Shown piece after piece: positions 9,326 to 17,668 of a stretch of 64,000 nucleotides of DNA. The notes under the pieces were generated by a model. It had not been told where the DNA came from, searched no databases, and worked only from the letters and a program-made list of their open reading frames with translations. The translations under genes were made by a program, and so were the position numbers. How positions within the stretch are numbered: the first letter of the stretch is position 1; each line of letters begins with the position of its first letter. This DNA comes from Peribacillus sp. FSL P2-0133 (GTDB taxonomy: Bacteria; Bacillota; Bacilli; Bacillales; DSM-1321), in assembly GCF_037975445.1 (NCBI RefSeq), contig NZ_CP150254.1, positions 2,540,001 to 2,604,000 on the forward strand, in the 5' to 3' direction.

Positions 9326-9830
9326 ATGCCAATTAGAAGAATGCTCGATTCATTATCTGAAAAAAGGAAAGTAAAAGCGCTTGTTATCCTGCAGTGTTTG
9401 GGAAACAAGGAGATAGCAGCTCGGTCTTTCGATTGGCTCGGCTATGCTCTCGATTCTACTGGCCGTTTTCCGGAAGTGGTGAAAGCGTTGATCATATCTG
9501 ATGCGACACGTTGGGCAGCTGTTGTTAGTATGGAAGAAAGTGAACGGAAATTTCTGAATAGATTACATTCCATCGAAACGTAAATCAGATGAACTTGCAA
9601 ATCAGAGGCAGTGCACTACTGGCGCCCATGTTTCTGTCTAGTAAGGAAGCGAAACGGATCTGGCCGCAAATACTTCCGTCAGGATACCGGTCATTTTCTT
9701 TCTCTTTATCAAGTTTAAACCAAGTGGACATCCTATCTTCATTATCTGTTCCGCCTTTGATCTTGTGTGGTGAACAGATAGTGAGTCAAAAATTTTTTGG
9801 ACATTGATTCCTAATTCCGAGTTTTTCATT
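9326..9830 (+). pseudogene. decayed alpha/beta hydrolase
   Basis: Two short frames together resemble a broken alpha/beta hydrolase of the enol-lactonase or meta-cleavage-product type. The first (9326-9583) contains GRFPEVVKALIISDAT, like the post-nucleophile strand of the family, where RYPERVKALVLxD is usual. The second (9589-9807) contains LSSLSVPPLILCGEQ, like the strand before the catalytic Asp. The nucleophile GxSxG, the oxyanion segment and the final His are not recognisable, and stops and frame changes separate the parts. It sits immediately before the IclR regulator of an aromatic catabolic cluster, so it may be a lost pathway gene. Confidence 0.45.
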
Positions 9831-10073
9831 GTTCGGAAGTTCGGCCACTTATGTTATCAGCAGGATCCATGTGTGTTCAAGGATTATGGTACGGGTTTTA
9901 CAGACAAAGGTATGCAACCATTGAAGTGTGCATCAAAAACATTCACCAAATGAACTTCCAGAAAAAAATGTACATATACTGCAAGTTCTTCTTTCTAGGT
10001 ATGAAGAAAGCTTTACTGAATGGGTTATATTCAGGAGAAAATGAGATTTATTCACAACGGGGGGAATACTCGA

Positions 10074-10889
10074 ATGGCAAGCGAAGAAAAAGAGAAAGAG
10101 AAATATAGTGCTAATTCATTGGTTAGAGGTTTGGAAATCATTAAGCTCTTTAATGAAGTACAGCCGAGTTTGTCTCTTTCAGAAATTGCAAAACAACTGG
10201 GAGTAAGCAGAACGGTACCATATCGTTTATTATTCACATTACAAAATATCGGTTATTTGTCTCAGGATGAACATACCAAACGTTATAGTTTAACGCCAAA
10301 GGTTCTTGAATTGGGATTCAGCTATTTGAATAGCTTGAAATTCCAGGAAATTGTCCAACCATATATGGAGAACTTGCGTGATGAAATCGGAGCCTCCTGC
10401 CATCTATCCATTTTGGATGGTCAGGAAGTCGTTTATGTTGGAAGTGCCCCAATCAGAGGTGTATCCGCTGTCAATGTGAACATAGGTTTGCGGTTGCCGG
10501 CACATGCTTTGGCCAATGGAAAATTACTTTTGGCATATCAACCGAAAGAAATGCTAATGCAAATGTTCAAAATCTCAAATCTAACACCTTATACAGACAA
10601 AACACTCACCGCGCCGGGTGAGTTTCAAAAACAGCTGGATTCGATTCGGCAGAATGGTTATTCGATGACTAGCGGGGAATTCCACCCGGGCATCCGTTCT
10701 GTTGCAGCTCCGATTTTTGACAGGACTGGAAAAGTATTAGCTGCCTTGAATGTCGTGGCAACAGAGTCTGCTTATCAGGAGGATTTCATCGATAAAATTG
10801 CTTTGCCGAAACTTTTGGAAGTTTCTCGTCAGTTATCCGTTTATATGGGATATAGTGGGGTTAAGCCGTATCAACACGAAGATGTCTGA
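10074..10889 (+). CDS. IclR-family transcriptional regulator
   Basis: 271 aa protein. Residues about 12-75 form the IclR winged HTH (SLSEIAKQLGVSRTVPYRLL), followed by a GAF-like effector domain with the usual LPAHALANGKLLLA segment. The ATG at 10074 has GGGGGGAA nine bases upstream; the in-frame ATG at 10020 lacks a better site. IclR proteins commonly control aromatic catabolism. It is co-oriented with and directly upstream of the large catabolic operon, whose promoter carries a palindrome in the spacer. That it binds there is inference. Confidence 0.88.
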   Translation: MASEEKEKEKYSANSLVRGLEIIKLFNEVQPSLSLSEIAKQLGVSRTVPYRLLFTLQNIGYLSQDEHTKRYSLTPKVLELGFSYLNSLKFQEIVQPYMENLRDEIGASCHLSILDGQEVVYVGSAPIRGVSAVNVNIGLRLPAHALANGKLLLAYQPKEMLMQMFKISNLTPYTDKTLTAPGEFQKQLDSIRQNGYSMTSGEFHPGIRSVAAPIFDRTGKVLAALNVVATESAYQEDFIDKIALPKLLEVSRQLSVYMGYSGVKPYQHEDV

Positions 10890-10933
10890 ACATACTTGAG
10901 TCCCAATCTATCAATAAGTTAATAACCTCTTTC

Positions 10934-10973
10934 AAAAGTGTGGATCTCCCAATAGGGTATCCACACTTTTTTG
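10934..10973 (+). terminator. terminator after the IclR gene
   Basis: AAAAGTGTGGAT (10934-10945) and ATCCACACTTTT (10959-10970) form a 12-bp stem with a T run, 44 bases after the stop. It isolates the regulator from the downstream operon. Confidence 0.88.
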
Positions 10974-11073
10974 TGTTTAAGAAAAGCGGATATTAGATTA
11001 ACTAGTTTCAAGTTTATCCCGAAGCGCTGAGCGTTCGGATTATAAAAATAGTTTTAAATATTCTAAAAACTAA

Positions 11074-11102
11074 TTGACAATGAAGCGGTTTCATTTTAGA
11101 CT
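11074..11102 (+). promoter_or_regulatory. promoter of the aromatic catabolic operon with spacer palindrome
   Basis: A perfect -35 TTGACA (11074-11079) and a -10-like TAGACT (11097-11102) are separated by exactly 17 bases. The spacer holds AATGAA-N5-TTCATT (11079-11095), a perfect palindrome similar in form to IclR/KdgR operators. A second perfect palindrome, CAAAACAATGTTTTG (11114-11128), lies just downstream near the expected transcription start. Both are candidate IclR sites. Confidence 0.55.
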
Positions 11103-11180
11103 TAATTCATAGACAAAACAATGTTTTGCTTATGAAACATAATGTGATTTAGAAACAGCAAATAAGGGAGGAATTTTAAA

Positions 11181-11714
11181 ATGACAAAAGAAGCTTTTTC
11201 AGTGAAGGATTTTGAAAAAAAATATGTTGCCCGATTGAAAGACCGTTCGCTTGATTGGGATGTCTTGAAGTTCCAAGAAGAAATCGATCCCGCTTATCGA
11301 CGCGCACAGATGAGATATATAGGACGTGGTGCCACTGCCAATAACGATACGAATGTAATTGCAGGTGAACATTTCACTTTAAGTACAATGGTGCTGCCTC
11401 CGGGATGTATCGGTCCTTTGCACCTTCACGACGATGTTGAAGAAGTGTTTTTTATTCTAGAGGGTGAAGTCACTGCATTAATTCAAGAGGATAGCTACAG
11501 TGAAGTGCATGAAATTAAATTAAGTGCGAGAGACTGCATCAGCAGCCCACCAGGGGTTTATCGGGGAATTAGGAATGACGGGGATGTAGAAGCGCGCATG
11601 CTCGTGATGTTAGGGGCAGTGAAGCCTAATTTACCGACATATCCTGAAGGCAGTGAACTGGAAGAACTGCGTAAACAACGCTCTAAAGAAAGAGAAGCCA
11701 TCATTAAAGACTGA
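11181..11714 (+). CDS. cupin-domain protein
   Basis: 177 aa single-cupin protein, first gene of the catabolic operon, with GGGAGG before the ATG. Cupin motif 1 is present as HLHDDVEEVFFILEGE (H-x-H-x4-E). In motif 2, where family members usually have PxGxxHxxxN, the sequence is PPGVYRGIRN, so the fourth metal ligand His is replaced by Arg. Possible roles are a ring-modifying or ring-opening dioxygenase, an isomerase or a non-catalytic effector-binding protein. The position suggests pathway function but the reaction cannot be named. Confidence 0.75.
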   Translation: MTKEAFSVKDFEKKYVARLKDRSLDWDVLKFQEEIDPAYRRAQMRYIGRGATANNDTNVIAGEHFTLSTMVLPPGCIGPLHLHDDVEEVFFILEGEVTALIQEDSYSEVHEIKLSARDCISSPPGVYRGIRNDGDVEARMLVMLGAVKPNLPTYPEGSELEELRKQRSKEREAIIKD

Positions 11715-11723
11715 TCATTTAGC

Positions 11724-11769
11724 CGAAAAGGGCACCTGCATTATGAAAATTAATGAGGCGCCCTTTTCG
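11724..11769 (+). terminator. hairpin between cupin and extradiol-type gene
   Basis: CGAAAAGGGC (11724-11733) and GCCCTTTTCG (11760-11769) pair perfectly, and inner segments CCTGCATTA/TAATGAGG extend the stem. There is no good T run afterwards, so it may be a partial terminator, an mRNA processing site or a stabiliser that sets cupin apart from the genes downstream. Confidence 0.55.
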
Positions 11770-11837
11770 ATTAGATTGTTAAATATGGCCAATGCAAATT
11801 ATCTAAAGGCCAATCTAAATTATGGGAGGTATAAAAA

Positions 11838-12776
11838 ATGCTTGGGATTACTCATTTACGACATATAAGCATGATAACTCCGAATTTCGACGATCAAGCA
11901 GAGTTTTATGAAAAGGTTTGGGGACTGGATAGAGTGTATGTTCCGGAAGAGGAGAATACGGTTTATTTCCGCGGGGCTGGACCGGAACATCATATTTTAA
12001 GCCTTCACAAGGGAGAAAAACGAGGTTTGCATCATATAGCTTTTGGCATGGTTGATAAAAATGCAGTGGATCGTGCAGCGGGTATATTACAATCTAAGGG
12101 CGTTCGAATTATTGAACCACCTGGATATTTGGATGAAGCAGGTGCCGGTTATGGCCTGCGGTTTATTGATCCGGAAAACCGCGTGATTGAGCTCTCGGCT
12201 TGGGTGGAAGTACAAACGTCTATTTGGAGCAAGAAAAATGTTGACCCAGTGAAATTGAATCATGTTGTAATGAACACGAAGAACTTGGATATGATCGTTG
12301 AGTTTTACACGGATGTACTTGGTTTTAAAGTTACTGATTGGAGTGAGCACCAAATGTCATTCCTGCGATGCAACAGGAAACATCACTCCATTGCCTTCAA
12401 TCAAGATGAGCATGCGTCAGTCAATCATATCGCATACGAGGTCGATTCCGTGGATGAACTGATGCGAGGAATAAGCAATGTGCGAAAAGCGGGCTTGTCA
12501 GAACTTTGGGGACCTGGACGTCATGGGCCTGGAGACAATATTTTCTGTTATTTTCAAGACCCAGGCGGTTTTGTTATGGAGTATACATGTTATCTGGAAA
12601 CGATTGAAGATGAATCGGAGTGGAGAGCACGTGTATGGAAACGGGTTCCGCATTTAATGGATCAGTGGGGGATTGCAGGTCCGCCGAAACCAGAAGCCCG
12701 CAAAGCAATGGGAGGAGATCCCGATCCAGGCTGGGTTGATTATCAGATAGATGATTCAGTCATGGCGGAAAAATGA
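11838..12776 (+). CDS. VOC-family extradiol-type ring-cleavage dioxygenase
   Basis: 312 aa protein with two vicinal-oxygen-chelate domains (about 5-125 and 140-260), the architecture of type I extradiol dioxygenases such as catechol 2,3-dioxygenase. The expected Fe(II) triad is visible: H142 (KLNHVV), H197 (VNHIAYE) and E248 (FVMEYTC). GGGAGG precedes the ATG. It probably opens a catechol-like ring made by the Rieske and dihydrodiol dehydrogenase pair encoded downstream. An isomerase or hydrolase-like VOC role is a less likely alternative. Confidence 0.8.
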   Translation: MLGITHLRHISMITPNFDDQAEFYEKVWGLDRVYVPEEENTVYFRGAGPEHHILSLHKGEKRGLHHIAFGMVDKNAVDRAAGILQSKGVRIIEPPGYLDEAGAGYGLRFIDPENRVIELSAWVEVQTSIWSKKNVDPVKLNHVVMNTKNLDMIVEFYTDVLGFKVTDWSEHQMSFLRCNRKHHSIAFNQDEHASVNHIAYEVDSVDELMRGISNVRKAGLSELWGPGRHGPGDNIFCYFQDPGGFVMEYTCYLETIEDESEWRARVWKRVPHLMDQWGIAGPPKPEARKAMGGDPDPGWVDYQIDDSVMAEK

Positions 12777-12860
12777 GGAGGATATTGATTTCCTCCCATT
12801 ATTCTTGTACGTAGCTAGGACATCGTTTAAGGAAAATGGCTTTGAAAAGGAGTGACGAGA

Positions 12861-13652
12861 GTGGATTTAGGATTGCAAGGAAAAGTTGCTGTCATAATGG
12901 GCGGCACGTCGGGCGTGGGATTAAAAACAGCAGAAATGTTTTTAGCTGAGGGAGCGAAAGTGGCTATATGCGGTAGAAGTGCAGAGCGTATGGAGAGTGC
13001 ACAAACTCAATTGCTCTCATTTGGTGAAAAGGCAGATATTTTTGCATCAACATGTGATGTCACCTCAAAATCGGATGTGGATTCTTTCATTAATGGTACC
13101 GCTGAGAGGTTTGGCGGAATCGATATATTGGTGAATGCAGCCGGTCAAAGCGTGATGGGTCACTTTTTTGACATAACGGATGAGCAGTGGGAAGAACAGA
13201 TTCAGTTAAAGTTCTTTGCCATCATATATGCCGTTCGTGCTTCGCATCCCCATTTAGTGAAAAGGGGAGGAGGGCGGATCATTAATATTAATGCAACGCT
13301 TGCTAAAGAACCTGAACGTCATATGGTAGCGACTGCAGCAGCAAGGGCTGGTCTCCTTAATTTAAGCAAAACCTTGTCCCAGGAATTGGCTTTTGACAAT
13401 ATATTGGTTAATTCAGTGAGTCTTGGATTGATCCGGACGGATCAATGGGAGCGAAGAAGATTGAAAAATGCACCTGATATGGACCCTGAAGAGTATTACG
13501 GAGACCTTGCGAAAAAACGGAATATCCCTCTTGGCCGTGTAGGTGAAGCGGAAGAAGTGGCCAGTGTCATCGTTTTCCTTGCTTCAGACAAAGCAAGTTA
13601 TGTAGCGGGTTCGACGATTGAGACGGCAGGAGCGATCGGAAAGGCACTATAA
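12861..13652 (+). CDS. short-chain dehydrogenase/reductase lacking the catalytic tetrad
   Basis: About 263 aa Rossmann protein. The GTG at 12861 is preferred (AAAAGGAG eight bases upstream); an in-frame GTG at 12852 overlaps that site. Cofactor motif GGTSGVG and NAAG are present, and the C-terminal VIVFLASDKASYVAGSTIE segment is normal. Aligned to classical SDRs, however, the active-site residues are changed. Numbered from 12852, Ser is A148, Tyr is T161 (TAAAR), Lys is R165 and the Asn position is K120. It may bind NAD(P) without classical SDR catalysis or use another mechanism. It lies between the ring-cleavage and TPP-enzyme genes. Confidence 0.85.
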   Translation: MDLGLQGKVAVIMGGTSGVGLKTAEMFLAEGAKVAICGRSAERMESAQTQLLSFGEKADIFASTCDVTSKSDVDSFINGTAERFGGIDILVNAAGQSVMGHFFDITDEQWEEQIQLKFFAIIYAVRASHPHLVKRGGGRIININATLAKEPERHMVATAAARAGLLNLSKTLSQELAFDNILVNSVSLGLIRTDQWERRRLKNAPDMDPEEYYGDLAKKRNIPLGRVGEAEEVASVIVFLASDKASYVAGSTIETAGAIGKAL

Positions 13653-13682
13653 ATATATTACTAAAAAAGGTAGGATAACGCG

Positions 13683-15371
13683 ATGAAAATACAAGAAGAA
13701 ATAGAGTTTACGACTGCCGATTCCATCGTAAAGGAGCTTGTTCAAGCAGGAGTGGAAGCTGCTTTCGGGATTGTCAGTATTCACAATATGCCAATCTATG
13801 ATGCAATTCTTAGAGAAGGAAGCATCAAACTCATTTGTTCACGCGGTGAGAGCGGTGCTGTGAATATGGCTGATGGATATGCCCGCGCCACTGGGAAATT
13901 GGGTGTAGTGATTACAAGTACCGGAACAGGGGCAGGAAATGCTGCTGGTTCACTAGTGGAAGCATGGGCAGCTGGTGTCCCCCTTCTTCATCTTACCGGT
14001 GAGGTGGCTTCTTCTTATCTTGGTACAGGTAAAGGATACATACATGAGTGTAAAGACCAGCTTTCAATGATGAGCGGAGCTTGTAAAAATGCAGTGAGGC
14101 TTAGAAACCCTGACCAATCAGCAGCAGTGGTAAGGAAGGCGATCCAAGAAGCTTTAACTGCACCAACGGGTCCGGTTACATTGGAAATCCCGATTGACTT
14201 TCAATCGGCGATCATAGAAGATCTTTCACTCGAAGGGCTGCGGCCTTCAACATCTGAAACAAATTCATTGCCATTTATTCCTGAACAAGCCGTGCAAAAA
14301 ATGGTAGGCGCACGCCGTCCTGTAATATGGGCTGGTGGTGGAGTCATCAGTGCCAATGCTTCGCAAGAGCTGCAAAAATTAGCGGAACTCCTTGGTGCAG
14401 CGGTTATAACAAGTCAGTCAGGAAAAGGTGCGATTCCAGAAAACCATGAACAATGCATCGGACATTTTGCAGCATATGAAACAACAAAAGAGTTTTTAAG
14501 AAATGCAGATTTATTGATTAGTGTAGGTGTAAGGTTTAGGGGGAATGAAACATCCAACTGGAAAGTGCCGGTGCCACAAGAACATATAGCGATCGATGCG
14601 GATTGGCAGGCCATTAACCGGAACTATAAAGCTTCGTTAGGTTTGGTTGGCAATGCGAAAGATATGCTGGCTGCCATCAATCAAAAGCTCGAAGAACATT
14701 CAGTTCATGCGGAACCTTCTTATTTACAAGAAGTTCTTTCGCTTAGAAATGAAGTGCGCGCTCAACTCAGGGAAACGCTTGGGCCTTATGAGCAATTTGT
14801 GGATGGCATGAGGGAGATATTACCAGACGATACCATTCTGGTTCGTGATGTAACCGTACAGGCAAACGTTTGGGGCAGCCGTTTATTTGAAATCTATGAA
14901 CCGAGAACATCCATTCATGCATCAGGCGGCGGAATTGGTCAAGGTCTTCCAACAGCAATCGGTGCCCAAATGGGGTGTCCAGATAAGACCGTCGTTTTAA
15001 TGGCTGGAGACGGTGGGTTTATGGTGAATGTCGGGGAAATGGTCACGGCAGCCGAAGAAAACTTACCAGTTATCATCGTATTGTTCGATGACTCAGGCTA
15101 TGGGGTTCTTCGCAATATTCAAACAGCCGCATATGGTCGTCAGGTAGCCGTGGATTTATTGAGTCCTGATTTTGTGAAACTGGCTGAGTCCATGCATTTT
15201 GATGCTGTCCGTATTGGTTCTGGAGATGAATTCATATCCGAACTGAAAAAGGCAAAGGAAAGACGTAAACCTTCAATGATCGTTGTTGATATGGAAGCTG
15301 TGGGGCCTATGGCCAAGCCATTTGGCGGACCGCCAGGAGCTGCGGAAGCGTTCAAGCCCAAAAAACTATAA
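13683..15371 (+). CDS. thiamine-pyrophosphate enzyme (acetolactate-synthase-like 2-oxoacid decarboxylase family)
   Basis: 562 aa three-domain TPP enzyme. Catalytic E56 (RGESGA) activates the cofactor; the TPP/Mg motif begins GDG (442-444, AGDGGF) and ends at DD (469-470, LFDDSGYG) rather than the common NN/ND. The central domain has IWAGGGV. No regulatory subunit or ilv genes are near, so it is not a biosynthetic acetolactate synthase. With an aldehyde dehydrogenase seven bases away from its stop, a 2-oxoacid decarboxylase or carboligase making an aldehyde for the next enzyme is the best inference. Confidence 0.82.
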   Translation: MKIQEEIEFTTADSIVKELVQAGVEAAFGIVSIHNMPIYDAILREGSIKLICSRGESGAVNMADGYARATGKLGVVITSTGTGAGNAAGSLVEAWAAGVPLLHLTGEVASSYLGTGKGYIHECKDQLSMMSGACKNAVRLRNPDQSAAVVRKAIQEALTAPTGPVTLEIPIDFQSAIIEDLSLEGLRPSTSETNSLPFIPEQAVQKMVGARRPVIWAGGGVISANASQELQKLAELLGAAVITSQSGKGAIPENHEQCIGHFAAYETTKEFLRNADLLISVGVRFRGNETSNWKVPVPQEHIAIDADWQAINRNYKASLGLVGNAKDMLAAINQKLEEHSVHAEPSYLQEVLSLRNEVRAQLRETLGPYEQFVDGMREILPDDTILVRDVTVQANVWGSRLFEIYEPRTSIHASGGGIGQGLPTAIGAQMGCPDKTVVLMAGDGGFMVNVGEMVTAAEENLPVIIVLFDDSGYGVLRNIQTAAYGRQVAVDLLSPDFVKLAESMHFDAVRIGSGDEFISELKKAKERRKPSMIVVDMEAVGPMAKPFGGPPGAAEAFKPKKL

Positions 15372-15383
15372 GGAGGATTGAGA

Positions 15384-16829
15384 ATGATTTCGACATACCC
15401 ATTTGTTTCAGGAAAATATCTAGTTAATGGAGAATGGATAGAATTACCGGAGAAAGTCGATGTAGTAAATCCGGCAAATACATCGGAAGTAGTTGGCCAG
15501 GTGGCAAAATGCTCTGAAGAAATCGTGAATGACGCGATTGAAGCGGCAGAAATTGCTTTTGAAAAGTGGTCTCGCTCTGATATTGAGGAACGGGCTAACC
15601 GGATGAACACTGCTTCAGACGAACTTTCAAAAGTAATCGAGGAAAATGTTACAGTGTTTGTACGTGAAAATGGCAAAACACTTGTAGAAGCTAAAAAGGA
15701 TTTACTGCGCTGTGTTGAAGTCATGAAGGGCTGTGCAGCAGAGTTACTTGATTGGTGGAAGCCTGAAGTGCTCCCTGGAAATCAAAAAGTCCAGATCCGA
15801 AGAAGGGCAAGAGGTGTCACGGCAATAATCACACCGTGGAATTCTCCGATGATATTAACATTTAAACGGGTTATACCTGCTGTTTTGGCAGGCAATGCCG
15901 TTGTCGTAAAACCTGCAACGAATTGTCCTTTAACGATAATGACCTGTTTAAAAGTAGTTGCTGAACATTTTCCTCCAGGAGTCATCAATATAGTCTCAGG
16001 ATCAGGAAAAGCAATTGGCGACAAACTATGTTCAGATTCACGCGTACGGACATTGGCGTTTGTCGGAAGTACGGAAACCGGAAAAGATATCATGCAGAAA
16101 TCAGCTGGAAATCTGCAAAAAGTATATATGGAACTTGGCGGAAATGATCCTGCCATCATTTTGGAAGATGCCAATATGGATGAAGCCGCTATCAAACGTT
16201 TGAGGATGGGGATTTTACGAGCAGCGGGTCAGGTCTGTTCTGCAGTAAAAAGAGTGTACGTTCAAAAATCACGTTATGAAGAGGTTGTGGAAAAGCTGAC
16301 CAAAGAGTTTAGCCGGATGGTAATTGGTGATGGCATTCAGCCTGACGTAACTATGGGTCCATTGAATAATAAAGCACAATATGACTTTGTGAATGGCTTG
16401 ATCGAACGTACGGCTAAATCAGGAGGAAATATAATCACGACTGGCATTCAGTTGAATCCTGAGACTTGGAATAAAGGTTATTATATGCTTCCTTCCATTA
16501 TTACTGGTGTCGATCAGCAGAGCGAATTGGTTCGGGTAGAACAATTTGGACCCATCATTCCAATTTTACCTTTCAATGATATTGATGAAGCTGTAAAATT
16601 AGCGAATGATAGTGAGTTTGCGCTGCGTGCATCTGTTTGGACCGAGAATGAAGATATCGCTGTCGAAATGGCAGATCGCCTTGAAGCTGGTGCGGTTTTC
16701 CATAATAATCATACCGTTTTCAGCGACTTGGCTCTGGATTTCCCTGGCTTAAAAGAAAGTGGTGTTTCCCGGGAAACAAGACATTGCGGGTTGGAATTCT
16801 TTGCGGACTCATACGGGTTTGCTGATTGA
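15384..16829 (+). CDS. NAD(P)-dependent aldehyde dehydrogenase
   Basis: 481 aa ALDH superfamily member with intact catalytic residues: N in PWNSPM, E250 in MELGGND and nucleophile C285 in GQVCSAVKR. AGGAGG lies seven bases before the ATG at 15384; the in-frame TTG at 15378 is less likely. It should oxidise an aldehyde or semialdehyde to the acid in the cytoplasm. Candidates are a ring-cleavage semialdehyde or the product of the upstream TPP enzyme. It is in the middle of the catabolic operon. Confidence 0.88.
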   Translation: MISTYPFVSGKYLVNGEWIELPEKVDVVNPANTSEVVGQVAKCSEEIVNDAIEAAEIAFEKWSRSDIEERANRMNTASDELSKVIEENVTVFVRENGKTLVEAKKDLLRCVEVMKGCAAELLDWWKPEVLPGNQKVQIRRRARGVTAIITPWNSPMILTFKRVIPAVLAGNAVVVKPATNCPLTIMTCLKVVAEHFPPGVINIVSGSGKAIGDKLCSDSRVRTLAFVGSTETGKDIMQKSAGNLQKVYMELGGNDPAIILEDANMDEAAIKRLRMGILRAAGQVCSAVKRVYVQKSRYEEVVEKLTKEFSRMVIGDGIQPDVTMGPLNNKAQYDFVNGLIERTAKSGGNIITTGIQLNPETWNKGYYMLPSIITGVDQQSELVRVEQFGPIIPILPFNDIDEAVKLANDSEFALRASVWTENEDIAVEMADRLEAGAVFHNNHTVFSDLALDFPGLKESGVSRETRHCGLEFFADSYGFAD

Positions 16830-16845
16830 GGAAGGATGAAACTAC

Positions 16846-17631
16846 ATGAAATTAGGTTTAATCGGGTGCGGTAATATCGGAAAATTTCTGCTTCAGGCCA
16901 TTAATAACGACGGGCTACTTCCAGGTGGGAAAATTGTTGCGATTTATGCCCGCCGTGAAGAAATAGCGGCACAACTAGCTGAAGAATTCACGACACAGGC
17001 ATATAGTGATGTCGATGAACTCCTTAAATCCGATGTAGATTTAGTCATAGAGGCTGCAACGATCGAAGCAGCTGAAGAGTATGCATTGAAAGTGCTTAAA
17101 AGCGGGAAGGATCTCTTGCTGAGCAGCATTGGCGTGATGGCGAATACTGCCTTTGAAGAACAATCAAGCCAGATTTGCAAAATGTATAATGTGAATATTC
17201 TCCTTCCGTCTGGTGCGATTGGAGGTCTCGATGTACTTAAGTCGGCAAAAGCGGTGAATGGCCTTGAATCTGTTTGCATCACCACAAGAAAACCGCCAAA
17301 CGCATTGCCTGCAGGTACTACAGTGACAGAAGAAACGGTATTATTTGAAGGATCTGCTGCAGAAGCGATCAAACAGTTTCCGAGAAACATTAATGTTGCG
17401 ATTGTGCTGTCCTTGGCTGGTCTTGGATCGGAAAAGACGAAAGTGAAAATCATTGCCGATCCAAATGTGTTAAAAAACAATCACCTGATAGAAGCGTCAG
17501 GTTCGTTCGGGAAACTGAAACTGGAAGTGGAAAATGATCCGATGCCAAATAATCCGAAAACGAGTTATCTAGCGGCATTAAGTGTTTTGGCTACTCTGCA
17601 AAATAAGGAAAAGAGCGTTCAAATCGGTTAA
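16846..17631 (+). CDS. aspartate-dehydrogenase-like oxidoreductase
   Basis: 261 aa protein of the L-aspartate dehydrogenase/NadX-like family, with N-terminal Rossmann motif GLIGCGNIG, LPSGAIGGLD in the middle and the family C-terminal domain (NINVAIVLSLAGLG). True members convert aspartate and NAD(P) to iminosuccinate. Within an aromatic operon it may handle an amino or imino dicarboxylate released from a nitrogen-containing ring, or reduce a semialdehyde-like intermediate. No NAD biosynthesis genes are nearby. The family call is good, the substrate unknown. Confidence 0.75.
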   Translation: MKLGLIGCGNIGKFLLQAINNDGLLPGGKIVAIYARREEIAAQLAEEFTTQAYSDVDELLKSDVDLVIEAATIEAAEEYALKVLKSGKDLLLSSIGVMANTAFEEQSSQICKMYNVNILLPSGAIGGLDVLKSAKAVNGLESVCITTRKPPNALPAGTTVTEETVLFEGSAAEAIKQFPRNINVAIVLSLAGLGSEKTKVKIIADPNVLKNNHLIEASGSFGKLKLEVENDPMPNNPKTSYLAALSVLATLQNKEKSVQIG

Positions 17632-17668
17632 GACTTATGATTTAAAGCTTGGAAGGGAGAGAAAAAGT

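Noticed and set aside
10020-10073. Upstream in-frame ATG of the IclR gene
   Set aside because: The ATG at 10074 has GGGGGGAA at proper distance and begins where family homology expects.
13683-15371. Biosynthetic acetolactate synthase (ilvB)
   Set aside because: No small subunit or ilv genes nearby; it sits in a catabolic operon and has DD in place of the usual end of the TPP motif.
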